From the NCBI GenBank assembly GCA_023426505.1, contig JAFAAP010000294.1, positions 1 to 7,979 of the forward strand: a stretch of DNA of 7,979 bases, in the 5' to 3' direction. Under the pieces are notes generated by a model that saw only the letters and a program-made list of their open reading frames with translations, was not told the DNA's origin and did no database searches. Every line of letters starts with the position of its first letter. Positions within the stretch are counted from its first letter, which is position 1. Below are positions 1-5,920 of the stretch, in pieces. The position numbers and the translations under genes are program-made. This stretch comes from Pseudomonadota bacterium. Lineage in GTDB: Bacteria; Pseudomonadota; Alphaproteobacteria; Rhizobiales; Beijerinckiaceae.

Positions 1-530
1 TGCAAACCTTCCTAGATGCGATCCCATTGGCGAAGGAGAAGACGATCGTGGCTTGAGCACCGCCAGACAGAGAGACCCGACCAACTTCCGGACGCCAACT
101 GTCAGATCAAATACCAGCTACTACAGCAAACACCCGCAGCACCGTCGCCCAGTCGTCCTCCGTCATTCCCGTCAGCATGGTCGAGCCTCCTGAAGCCGAC
201 CCCCATGAATCATCGCCTGACTGATTTGGGAATCTACCTACCCGTTGCTCAGCCCAATCCGTCCACACGGCCTAAACCAGGATCCAGCAATGGCGATCTG
301 ATCTCTGGTCGGGCGCCTTAGGTGCCGCACAAGGACCTCGCGGCTGATCTCTACAGGAACGGGTGGCGTTTCCAGGCCGCGTGAGCCGCTGCTCCGGTGA
401 TGTGGGGCAGTCTGCCAGGCTAGAGATGGACGCGACGCAGCGCTGGCGTCTTTCCAGCTGGCAGTCTCACGCCTGAGCTCGCACACCCGACATCAAGCTT
501 TCCTGACCAAGTCAATCTGATCATGCGGAA
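1..530. other. Region without a recognisable gene
   Basis: I find no convincing coding sequence here. The open frames are short, rich in Arg, Pro and Ser, and resemble no family I know. At the left edge, positions 3-56 are open on the plus strand and end in TGA, with a tail reading QTFLDAIPLAKEKTIVA. This could be the C-terminus of a gene lying mostly outside the window, but 17 open codons are easily expected by chance. No strong hairpin lies downstream of the minus-strand regulator that ends at 531. Confidence 0.4.
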
Positions 531-1079
531 CTAGAATGTTGGTGGTGTACAGACACTCACGACCTCGCAGGCCACCGGCCCGACACATCGGAAGCGATGC
601 GGTCTCCAGCTCTCAAAATAGTAGGCGTCACCCGGCCCAAGGACCCGCCGCTCGTTGTCAACGGTGACTTCCAGGCGTCCGCTCAAAACGATGCCGCCTT
701 CTTCGCCTTGATGTGTCAGAGGAACCTTGCCGGTATCCGCGCCAGGTTCATAGCGCTCCTTCAGGATCTGAAGTGCACGGCCGAACAGATTATTTCCGAC
801 CTGGCGGTAGGAGATCCTGCCCTTTCCGATCTCGACCAACTCATCCGAGCGATAAAACGCCTGCTTCGGCTTCTCCGGCTCCAGAGCAAAGAACTCCGCC
901 AGACCAATCGGGATACCATCCAGGATGCGCTTCAGTGCACCGACCGAGGGATTGGTCTGGTTGGATTCAATCAACGAGATCGTCGAGTTGGTGATGCCAG
1001 CGCGCTTGGCAAGCTCACGCTGGGAGAGGCTATGCAGGCCCCGAACATAGCGTAGCCGGCCGCCCAAATTGAATTCCAT
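531..1079 (-). CDS. PuuR-type XRE-family regulator with C-terminal cupin domain
   Basis: This is a cytoplasmic DNA-binding regulator of 182 residues, the usual size for PuuR-like proteins. Residues about 5-60 form a helix-turn-helix of the XRE type (LSQRELAKRAGITNSTISLIE, with SNQTNPSVGALKRIL following). Residues about 105-180 form a cupin_2 sensor domain, visible as THQGEEGGIVLSG, then LGPGDAYYFES and PHRF; His123, Glu127 and His161 are likely pocket residues. Members of this family commonly control polyamine, amino-acid or amine catabolism and respond to a small ligand in the cupin. I place the start at the ATG at 1079, which gives the usual family N-terminus; the frame stays open to a TTG at 1124, giving 197 residues. 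It is divergent from the aminotransferase, so it probably controls that gene and itself. The effector cannot be told from sequence. Confidence 0.9.
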   Translation of the reverse strand: MEFNLGGRLRYVRGLHSLSQRELAKRAGITNSTISLIESNQTNPSVGALKRILDGIPIGLAEFFALEPEKPKQAFYRSDELVEIGKGRISYRQVGNNLFGRALQILKERYEPGADTGKVPLTHQGEEGGIVLSGRLEVTVDNERRVLGPGDAYYFESWRPHRFRCVGPVACEVVSVCTPPTF

Positions 1080-1123
1080 CTCAGCACCGTAATCTGTGTG
1101 TTTGGGTTGTTCGAAATAGGGCA

Positions 1124-1153
1124 AACATAAAGGCTCTAACCGAGCAATATCAA
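1124..1153 (-). promoter_or_regulatory. Possible sigma-70-type promoter of the cupin regulator
   Basis: Read on the minus strand, TTGATA (1153-1148) is followed after 18 bases by TATGTT (1129-1124), a fair match to housekeeping -35 and -10 boxes. Transcription would begin near 1117, upstream of the ATG at 1079 but too close to allow use of the alternative TTG at 1124. This supports the shorter protein start. The match is moderate and the call is tentative. Confidence 0.3.
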
Positions 1154-1194
1154 TTATTTATCAGGAGAGAGAAAAGGACTTGTTGGCGTCTCCC

Positions 1195-1210
1195 GATCAT
1201 GGCCATGATC
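1195..1210. promoter_or_regulatory. Perfect 16-bp palindrome, candidate operator
   Basis: GATCATGGCCATGATC is identical to its own reverse complement over all 16 bases. It sits in the space between the divergent regulator and aminotransferase genes, 22 bases before the aminotransferase ATG and just upstream of its ribosome binding site. A dimeric helix-turn-helix protein such as the neighbouring XRE-cupin regulator would bind this kind of site. Its position would block transcription or early elongation into the aminotransferase. That the regulator binds it is inference from position and symmetry. Confidence 0.45.
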
Positions 1211-1232
1211 AGCCATCGAAAGGATCCCGGTC

Positions 1233-2570
1233 ATGAACGCTCCCCAACGACACAACAGCTTCCGGCTCGACAGCTACTGGATGCCCTTCACGGCAAACCG
1301 CCAGTTCAAGGCAGCACCGCGCCTGCTCACGAAAGCCGAAGGGATGTTCTACACGAGCGATGACAACCGTCAGATCCTTGATGGGACCGCGGGCCTGTGG
1401 TGCGTCAATGCTGGTCACGGCCGGCGCGAGATTGCTGACGCAGTGGGACGGCAACTCTCCACGATGGACTATGCCCCATCGTTCCAGATGGGACACCCGA
1501 TCGCATTCGAGTTCGCCGAGCGTCTGGCCGCCATCGCGCCCGGTGGACCAAGTGCCGGTCTGGATCGTGTGTTCTTTACCGGCTCCGGATCGGAATCCGT
1601 CGATACGGCTCTGAAGATCGCTATCGCCTATCAGCGCGCCATTGGCCAGGGCACGAGAACCCGTCTGATCGGACGGGAGCGCGGCTATCATGGTGTGGGC
1701 TTCGGGGGCATCACTGTCGGCGGTATCCTCAACAACCGCCGCGTGTTCCCGCAGCTTCCGGGCGCCGACCATCTGCGACACACCCATGATCCGGCCCGTA
1801 ATGCGTTCGTACAGGGGCAGCCTGAGCATGGTGCTGAACTCGCGGATGATCTCGAGCGCCTCGTCGCCCTCCATGGGGCGGAAACGATCGCAGCCGTGAT
1901 CGTCGAGCCTGTGGCAGGCTCGACCGGCGTTCTCATCCCGCCAAAAGGCTATCTCGAGCGATTGCGGGCGATCTGTGACCGGTATGGCATCCTGCTAATC
2001 TTCGACGAGGTCATTACAGGCTTCGGACGTCTTGGCGCGCCATTCGCGGTTGACTACTTCGGTGTCGTTCCTGACCTCGTGACCACCGCCAAGGGCCTGA
2101 CCAATGGCGCCATTCCCATGGGGGCCGTGTTCGCCAGTCGGAAGGTGTATGATGCCCTGATGCAGGGACCTGAAAGCCAGATCGAGCTGTTCCACGGCTA
2201 CACGTATTCAGGCCATCCGGCCGCTTGTGCTGCGGGATTAGCGACCCTCTCGATCTATCGCGAAGAAGGCTTGCTCACCCGGGCATCCGAGATTGAGACC
2301 TACTGGCACGATGCCATCCATAGCCTGAAGGAATTGCCGAACGTCGTTGACATTCGGACCATAGGGTTGATTGCGGGTATCGAGTTGGAGGCCCGTGCGG
2401 GGGCTCCAGGGAGCAGGGCGTATGATGCTTTCGTTGACTGCTTTGAGAGAGGGCTGCTGATCCGGGTTACTGGTGACATCATTGCCCTATCCCCGCCCTT
2501 GATTATTGAGACCGCTCAGATCGACGCCATCATTGACACCTTGTCTGATGCCTTGAAGCGGGTCGCCTGA
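1233..2570 (+). CDS. Class III aminotransferase, probable omega-amino acid (beta-alanine):pyruvate aminotransferase
   Basis: This is a cytoplasmic PLP enzyme of 445 residues, full length for the family. It transfers an amino group from an omega-amino acid such as beta-alanine to pyruvate, giving a semialdehyde and alanine (EC 2.6.1.18 is the likely activity). Visible motifs are LWCVNAGHG (55-63, substrate pocket Trp56), FTGSGSESVDTALKIA (115-130, phosphate cup), GYHG (151-154, Tyr152 stacking on PLP), IVEPVAGS (223-230), FDEVITGFGR (257-266, Asp258 to the pyridine nitrogen) and TTAKGLTNGAIPMGAV, in which Lys287 forms the Schiff base. Arg411 probably holds the substrate carboxylate. The ATG at 1233 has GAAAGGA at 1218-1224, 8 bases upstream. 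The gene stands alone, with a divergent regulator on one side and a terminator on the other; no semialdehyde dehydrogenase follows. Related enzymes act on putrescine, taurine or other amines, so the exact substrate is open. Confidence 0.93.
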   Translation: MNAPQRHNSFRLDSYWMPFTANRQFKAAPRLLTKAEGMFYTSDDNRQILDGTAGLWCVNAGHGRREIADAVGRQLSTMDYAPSFQMGHPIAFEFAERLAAIAPGGPSAGLDRVFFTGSGSESVDTALKIAIAYQRAIGQGTRTRLIGRERGYHGVGFGGITVGGILNNRRVFPQLPGADHLRHTHDPARNAFVQGQPEHGAELADDLERLVALHGAETIAAVIVEPVAGSTGVLIPPKGYLERLRAICDRYGILLIFDEVITGFGRLGAPFAVDYFGVVPDLVTTAKGLTNGAIPMGAVFASRKVYDALMQGPESQIELFHGYTYSGHPAACAAGLATLSIYREEGLLTRASEIETYWHDAIHSLKELPNVVDIRTIGLIAGIELEARAGAPGSRAYDAFVDCFERGLLIRVTGDIIALSPPLIIETAQIDAIIDTLSDALKRVA

Positions 2571-2603
2571 ACTGCGTTTAACGGGACTTATTTTGGCACA
2601 TAA

Positions 2604-2641
2604 CGAAAGGGCCGTGTCTTGGTCAGGACACGGCCCTTTCG
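2604..2641 (+). terminator. Strong hairpin terminator after the aminotransferase
   Basis: A perfect 15-bp stem (2604-2618 pairing with 2627-2641) closes an 8-base loop and starts 34 bases after the aminotransferase stop. The stem runs CGAAAGGGCCGTGTC and its complement. The T residues are inside the 3' arm rather than in a tail, a form common in GC-rich alphaproteobacteria and able to work in both directions. Confidence 0.8.
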
Positions 2642-2731
2642 TCTCGGCTCTATTGAGTGGGCAGGTTGTGCACCCGGCAAGCAAACGCCCGCAATAGGGC
2701 GGGCGCGTCCTCAAGCGAATACCGTGGCTGC
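2642..2731. other. Intergenic, nothing recognised
   Basis: These 90 bases separate the aminotransferase terminator from the 3' end of a decayed DUF1127 gene on the other strand. I see no motif or coding signal beyond chance frames. Confidence 0.4.
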
Positions 2732-2873
2732 TTACGCGAAGGCACCCTCGCGGGCCACGCGGGCGATATCGAAATGGGCAACGCCCAAATCGGCCAGCTC
2801 ACCTTGCCCGGGTTGTCAGCTCCTGTCGCCGTCGTCTCCACCAGTCTCGGCTTCCTATTACTCTGTCTGTCAC
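2732..2873 (-). pseudogene. Frameshifted DUF1127 (YjiS-like) small protein
   Basis: Two minus-strand frames together give a DUF1127-type protein of about 46-47 residues. The first, from a GTG at 2873, contains SRDWWRRRRQELTTRA, the basic Trp/Arg start typical of the family. The second ends at the TAA at 2732 and contains ELADLGVAHFDIARVAREG, matching the family signature (R)ELADLGI.R.DI.RVAR. The frames join near 2804; a one-base insertion or two-base deletion explains the break. Restoring two bases leaves six residues between the two EL motifs, the spacing I know from intact members. DUF1127 proteins are very small and basic, common in Rhizobiales, and some affect sRNA turnover, phosphate or stress physiology. 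A stress-type promoter motif lies directly upstream, but it ends at 2874, so the GTG at 2873 could not be the start of a transcript from it. The start is therefore uncertain. Confidence 0.6.
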
Positions 2874-2899
2874 AACCCAGGCCCAAGATCAGCTGTTCC
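2874..2899 (-). promoter_or_regulatory. EcfG/RpoE2-type promoter motif before the DUF1127 remnant
   Basis: On the minus strand GGAAC (2899-2895) is followed after 18 bases by GTT (2876-2874). This fits the alphaproteobacterial general stress consensus, GGAAC then GTT about 17-18 bases on. Transcription would start near 2867, inside the first codons of the frame I reconstruct, so either the true start is further in or the motif is fortuitous. Confidence 0.35.
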
Positions 2900-3102
2900 C
2901 AGCAGTCGCAGCGCTAGCGGCGGTCCGTGAGGCTTGGAGCAGATGTCATAACCAGAGACAGCCCGTAAATATAGGAGCCCTTATAGCGGGCATGCTTTCG
3001 GCGCCGGCTGTACTGCAGAAATAGATTTATTGGAGTTGGCAGGCCCGACTCGGTTCCGGGTTCAGATAATGCCCGCGCACTGCCGTGAAGAAGGCGTCCC
3101 TG
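2900..3102. other. Intergenic, nothing recognised
   Basis: About 200 bases between the DUF1127 remnant and the small membrane-protein gene. I see no coding frame with family features, no strong hairpin and no RNA gene. Confidence 0.4.
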
Positions 3103-3366
3103 CTAGCCGCTCGGCTTGTCCGATCGAGATCCCGCCGTTTCAGCAAGGCAGACAAGGACGAAAACAGCCACGACTGCCGCGAAAGTCGCAGTTTGGCTGG
3201 CCCAATCGGGTACGCTGCCGGCAAATGGTCCGAGGATCAGCCCGGACGTTGAGAGGGTGAGTAGAGTGCTCCAGAACAGCATCAGCAGATACAGCTTATC
3301 ATGATGGTCGTAGATGTAGAGCAGGGATCCTGAACGGCAGCTGTACCGATAGCCAGGCTCGATCAT
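3103..3366 (-). CDS. Small two-helix membrane protein, unknown function
   Basis: I do not recognise the family. The 87-residue frame from the ATG at 3366 has two clear hydrophobic segments: residues about 25-48 (LYLLMLFWSTLLTLSTSGLI onward) and about 58-75 (ATFAAVVAVFVLVCLA). They are preceded by an aromatic and charged stretch, SLLYIYDHHDK, and followed by a short polar tail ending in SDKPSG. It probably sits in the inner membrane. The codons favour CTG, CTC, ATC, GTC and GCC, as in the window's real genes, and the composition is unlike the random Arg/Ser-rich frames nearby. No clear ribosome binding site precedes the ATG. The frame continues upstream to a TTG at 3450, but that stretch overlaps the promoter of the divergent glycine-zipper gene and reads poorly. 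It could be a truncated remnant of a longer protein. Confidence 0.5.
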   Translation of the reverse strand: MIEPGYRYSCRSGSLLYIYDHHDKLYLLMLFWSTLLTLSTSGLILGPFAGSVPDWASQTATFAAVVAVFVLVCLAETAGSRSDKPSG

Positions 3367-3414
3367 CGAGCATCGTCGTAAGCACCAGCACCCAGCATGA
3401 TGGTTGTGTGGACC

Positions 3415-3439
3415 GGAACCATGCTCCTGGCGCTGAGTT
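3415..3439 (+). promoter_or_regulatory. EcfG/RpoE2-type promoter of the glycine-zipper gene
   Basis: GGAAC at 3415-3419 is followed after 17 bases by GTT at 3437-3439, matching the general stress sigma factor consensus (GGAAC-N18-TT as defined for RpoE2). A start near 3446 gives a leader of about 23 bases ending in the ribosome binding site AAGGGG (3456-3461). The fit of promoter, leader and gene makes this the most convincing of the four such sites together with the one at 6971-6995. Confidence 0.6.
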
Positions 3440-3468
3440 AGCTCGGGCAATCAACAAGGGGTTGTTCT

Positions 3469-3789
3469 ATGCGCAAGACTGCCATTACACTGGCCTCAGT
3501 AGCCGCGCTGATGCTGTTTCCGTCTCTCGCCTCTGCCCAGAACCGCACGGCTGTTGGGGTCGGCACTGGCGCGGTGGCAGGTGCCGTTGTCGGCGGCCCG
3601 ATCGGTGCGGCAGTCGGCGGCGTGATTGGCGGAGTGATCGGTGCAAGCACGGACCAGCGTCGCACTCGTGCGTACCGTAGCGCTCGGAAGCCATCCTATA
3701 CCAACTATAGAAGCAGCCCCCGCGCGGTGAGGCAGTCCACCCGCCGTGAGAATCCCTCTCCTCGCCGCGAATTCCGCCCGTTCGGATAA
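3469..3789 (+). CDS. Secreted glycine-zipper protein
   Basis: This 106-residue protein has a Sec signal peptide at residues 1-23 (MRKTAITLAS, hydrophobic core, cleavage after ASA). A glycine zipper follows at about 30-59, with repeated GxxxG/GG spacing (GTGAVAGAVVGGPIGAAVGG and on to IGGVIGA), long enough to cross or associate with a membrane. Residues 60-106 are strongly basic and polar, with many Arg, Ser and Pro and no cysteine. Proteins of this plan (Gly-zipper OmpA-like or YMGG-like) are common in Rhizobiales envelopes and often stress-induced; their biochemical role is mostly unknown. The ATG at 3469 has AAGGGG 7 bases upstream. A stress-type promoter is 30 bases before the start. The gene appears to stand alone, without a clear terminator. 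Confidence 0.85.
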   Translation: MRKTAITLASVAALMLFPSLASAQNRTAVGVGTGAVAGAVVGGPIGAAVGGVIGGVIGASTDQRRTRAYRSARKPSYTNYRSSPRAVRQSTRRENPSPRREFRPFG

Positions 3790-3806
3790 TCCTGTCCGGA
3801 GCCGCT

Positions 3807-3981
3807 TCAAGAGACGACCACATAGTCTTCGCAGCGCCCGCACCACAGCCGGTCAGTTGCAGCGTATCGCGCGGCACAGGTTGGCGTGAAGTCGACTTGG
3901 TCGAAAGATGATGCGGTTAGCGCGAGATAGTATGGCCAACGAAGGATGCGACGGGCTTCAATGATCGTGGTGATGTGTCAT
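3807..3981 (-). pseudogene. Possible frameshifted small Cys-motif (zinc-ribbon-like) protein
   Basis: A minus-strand frame ending in TGA at 3807 reads well near its end: DFTPTCAARYAATD, then RLWCGRCEDYVVVS. The WCxxC motif plus an earlier Cys is typical of short metal-binding or zinc-ribbon-like proteins. This frame has no ATG, GTG or TTG start. An ATG at 3981 opens MTHHHDH in the neighbouring frame and stops at once. Removing one base near 3960 would join them into a 57-residue protein with His at 3-5 and 7 and Cys at 35, 47 and 50. This reconstruction is my inference; the His-rich start could be chance. The gene, if real, converges on the end of the glycine-zipper gene 17 bases away. I do not recognise a named family. 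Confidence 0.33.
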
Positions 3982-4189
3982 GTGAGCATCGCATCGTCCA
4001 AGGAGTCGTGTCATCAGCCCTCAACGCAATATACCGGTTCAAAATGGTTTGCCGAGCGTAGATATCGACTGTCCCTGAAAGAGCAGAGCGAATCGTTGTT
4101 GTCATATGTGCCGAGCACCACTGAAGCGCTCGGGTCGTCGGCTCATCGACGCCACATTCGGTCGCTCATTTCCTGGCTGTTTCCGAAGC
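3982..4189. other. Intergenic, nothing recognised
   Basis: No coding frame here shows family features or a good ribosome binding site apart from the one at 4190-4195, which belongs to the following short gene. No strong hairpin seen. Confidence 0.35.
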
Positions 4190-4202
4190 AGGAGGCCCAC
4201 CG

Positions 4203-4376
4203 ATGGAATTTTCAGGGGCATTGCACATGGCCGAACGGAACCCGACCGTCGGCGCGACTCTCAATGAGCTGAGAGAACTCGCGCGTGATCGTCGGGCTCT
4301 CACGCCCGACAGCATTCTTGTGGATCTTATTGAGATCAGGATCGAGGCCGTTGAAGGCCGCTGGGACACGAAGTGA
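4203..4376 (+). CDS. Short hypothetical protein, 57 residues
   Basis: This short frame is supported by an excellent ribosome binding site, AGGAGG at 4190-4195, 7 bases before the ATG at 4203. It ends in TGA at 4374-4376. The product is acidic and probably helical: MEFSGALHMAERN, then TVGATLNELRELARDRRALT, then PDSILVDLIEIRIEAVEGRW and DTK. The regular spacing of Leu, Ile and Val between charged residues suggests two amphipathic helices and a soluble, perhaps oligomeric protein. No signal peptide or Cys is present. I know no function for it. An in-frame ATG at 4227 could be an alternative start but lacks a comparable binding site. It stands alone on its strand, and I see no promoter with confidence. 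Confidence 0.6.
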   Translation: MEFSGALHMAERNPTVGATLNELRELARDRRALTPDSILVDLIEIRIEAVEGRWDTK

Positions 4377-4738
4377 GGCCGCAGAAGTTCCAGGTCCGCC
4401 GTCATTGTGCAAATGTGAACGCAAATTTGCTCGTGCTCAGGAGTCGACTGCATTCCGCGGGACTTTAGCGGCCGCCGGATTGAGAAAGAGGTGCCGAGCG
4501 AAAACATGGTAGCCGTATCGGAATAAGCAGTCGCACCAAATCGCTCATGTGGCTTTTGTAAGATCAATGCCATGTCCGCCGCGCAGCCCTTTTATGAGAC
4601 ATCGTGCGTTGTAATCGGGCGGAGTGCAGCCGATACGAACCTTGGCTGATTTCAACACGGCAGTGTCTTCTTCCTCCCGGCGCCGCCGTGTCGGCCGTTC
4701 TCTCTGGAAGGTTTCGACGTTCGTCAGACCTCAACTAC
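4377..4738. other. Gene-poor region ending at an orphan terminator
   Basis: About 360 bases without a frame I can defend. Frames on both strands are Arg/Ser-rich and without family features. Because a strong plus-strand terminator follows at 4739-4763, some transcript should end here. A small RNA somewhere in 4600-4738, or the tail of a lost gene, is possible, but I see no convincing promoter. Confidence 0.35.
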
Positions 4739-4763
4739 GCCGGGCCTGGAGCCCGGCCTTTTT
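4739..4763 (+). terminator. Strong intrinsic terminator without an obvious gene
   Basis: GCCGGGC (4739-4745) pairs perfectly with GCCCGGC (4751-4757) around a 5-base loop, CTGGA. It is followed by CTTTTTCTTTT, a textbook U-tract. The orientation is plus. The nearest supported plus-strand gene ends 360 bases upstream (at 4376), and the next one starts 150 bases downstream under its own promoter. The terminator therefore insulates the downstream secreted protein gene and may end an unseen RNA. Confidence 0.85.
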
Positions 4764-4865
4764 CTTTTCGGCTTCCGCAGAGAACACGCGCGATCCAAAC
4801 TGCTCCAGTACCAATCGTCTGAACGGGCCTGCGCCGCTGCCGCAGAGGCATCCGCTTGTCGGGGA

Positions 4866-4891
4866 GGAACGAACAGCGCTGCAAGCCGGTT
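4866..4891 (+). promoter_or_regulatory. EcfG/RpoE2-type promoter of the secreted Cys-pair gene
   Basis: GGAAC at 4866-4870 is followed after 18 bases by GTT at 4889-4891. A transcript would start near 4898, 15-35 bases before the two candidate start codons (4915 and 4933). The second gives a more normal leader length. Confidence 0.5.
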
Positions 4892-4914
4892 TCTGTGGTC
4901 AGAGACTATAGTCG

Positions 4915-5253
4915 ATGAATGGGAAATCGAGTATGCGCACACTTCGACCTTTGATCGCTGGTGCCCTGTGCTGTGGGGCTGTCACGGCCTCAGCCAGCCC
5001 ACTGGCCTACACCAATCTTCAGGACAATCCGGGTGTACTGATCGACATCCACCACAAGCCGGGCCACCACGGCGGACCGCCGTGGATGCGAGGAAATCGC
5101 GACCGGGACGAGTGGCGTGCGGGCCGTCGATATGATCGCGAGTTCTCAAGCCGATACGGTGAACGCCGGTCGTCCTGCCGGACGGTCTATCGTACCTATT
5201 CCGACGACTACTCCGGCGGATATGTGCGCCGGTCGGCCCGGGTTTGCGACTAG
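4915..5253 (+). CDS. Small secreted basic protein with C-terminal cysteine pair
   Basis: The frame encodes 112 residues from 4915, or 106 from the ATG at 4933. The second start gives a cleaner signal peptide (MRTLRPLIAGALCCGAVTAS, cleavage after ASA), and its leader fits the promoter at 4866-4891 better. The mature part is polar and rich in His, Gly, Arg and Asp (HHKPGHHGG around 46-54, then an Arg/Asp/Tyr-rich stretch), likely flexible. It ends in a block with Cys88 and Cys111 (SCRTVYRTY, then GYVRRSARVCD), which could form a disulphide in the periplasm. The end resembles that of the gene at 7192-7545. I know no function; such proteins are common as hypothetical secreted proteins in Rhizobiales. 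Both starts have only weak ribosome binding sites. Confidence 0.75.
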   Translation: MNGKSSMRTLRPLIAGALCCGAVTASASPLAYTNLQDNPGVLIDIHHKPGHHGGPPWMRGNRDRDEWRAGRRYDREFSSRYGERRSSCRTVYRTYSDDYSGGYVRRSARVCD

Positions 5254-5417
5254 GCCGGCCTTCGGGCGGCTGCACTCGGAGAACTAGGAAATCCTTACGC
5301 CTGAACATGCGCGAGCGCGACTGGAACTGCAGCGATTCTCCGAAGCACGAAGGGTCGGGAACCAGAGATGGTGCCGAGCATAGTTTTCAGCATCGTCGAC
5401 ACTGTCATTGAATCTGC

Positions 5418-5819
5418 ATGACACTTGCTCTGTCCGTCCATCAGCCCTTTGCCTGGGCGATCTTCCACGCCGGCATGGATGTCGAGAACCGTGATTGGCC
5501 AACGCAGCAGCGCGGTCGCGTACTGATCCATGCTTCAGCCATCGTGCGGCACGAGGACTACAGCAACTTTCAGCGCGCCTGCCATGATCCCGAGCACTGG
5601 CTATGCCAGGCCATTGCATGTGGTGGCGGCTTGCCCAAGAAAGAGGACCTCCCCAGGGGAGGGATCGTGGGGGAGGCGGAGATCGCCGCTTGCGTGAGCG
5701 AGCATTCATCGCCCTGGTTCACCGGTCCCTATGGCTTCGTGTTACGGAACGCCCGCGTGCTGCCCTTCAGGCCACTGACTGGTTCACTCCGCTTTTTTGA
5801 CGTCGAGGAGCATCTGTGA
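5418..5819 (+). CDS. ASCH-domain protein
   Basis: This is a 133-residue single-domain protein of the ASCH type (PUA-like fold, thought to bind RNA or nucleotides). It starts LALSVHQPFAWAIFHAG, followed by DVENRDWPT and RGRVLIHAS, which form the family signature. The end has GGIVGEAEIAACV, SPWFTGPYGFVLRNARVLPF and a final FFDVEEHL, also characteristic. The length is usual for bacterial members. It is cytoplasmic, with no signal peptide. In bacteria these proteins have been linked to RNA binding and, in a few cases, to nuclease or amidohydrolase activity on modified cytidines; which applies here cannot be said. The ATG at 5418 lacks a clear Shine-Dalgarno sequence, so translation may be weak or the transcript may have a short leader. 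The gene converges on the L,D-transpeptidase 101 bases downstream. Confidence 0.85.
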   Translation: MTLALSVHQPFAWAIFHAGMDVENRDWPTQQRGRVLIHASAIVRHEDYSNFQRACHDPEHWLCQAIACGGGLPKKEDLPRGGIVGEAEIAACVSEHSSPWFTGPYGFVLRNARVLPFRPLTGSLRFFDVEEHL

Positions 5820-5920
5820 TCTGCGTGCCCTGACAGTCTTGCCAATCCGGAACGAGGCGACCATCGTTCTTATCCACATTGAGCAGGTCTTGAGCAACCG
5901 TGTCACATCCTCGCTGCACG
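5820..5920. other. Short convergent intergenic region
   Basis: Between the ends of the ASCH gene (plus) and the transpeptidase gene (minus). I see no strong hairpin or U-tract, so transcription may read through on both strands here. Confidence 0.4.

Noticed and set aside
1209..1874. Long open frame (221 codons) on the minus strand opposite the aminotransferase
   Set aside because: It lies wholly antisense within or beside a well-supported enzyme gene, has no family features, and is the kind of frame high GC content leaves open opposite a real gene.
3485..3877. Open frames on the minus strand opposite the glycine-zipper gene
   Set aside because: They are Arg/Ser/Pro-rich antisense shadows of a gene with a clear signal peptide, ribosome binding site and promoter.
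4166..4573. A 135-codon minus-strand frame across the gene-poor region
   Set aside because: Composition is Ser/Arg/Thr-rich with no domain features, no ribosome binding site, and it runs antisense to the better supported 57-residue frame.
5351..5405. GGGAACC followed by GTTTT upstream of the ASCH gene, as a further stress-type promoter
   Set aside because: The spacing between GGAAC and the downstream TT is 21 bases, outside the 18-19 allowed by the consensus.
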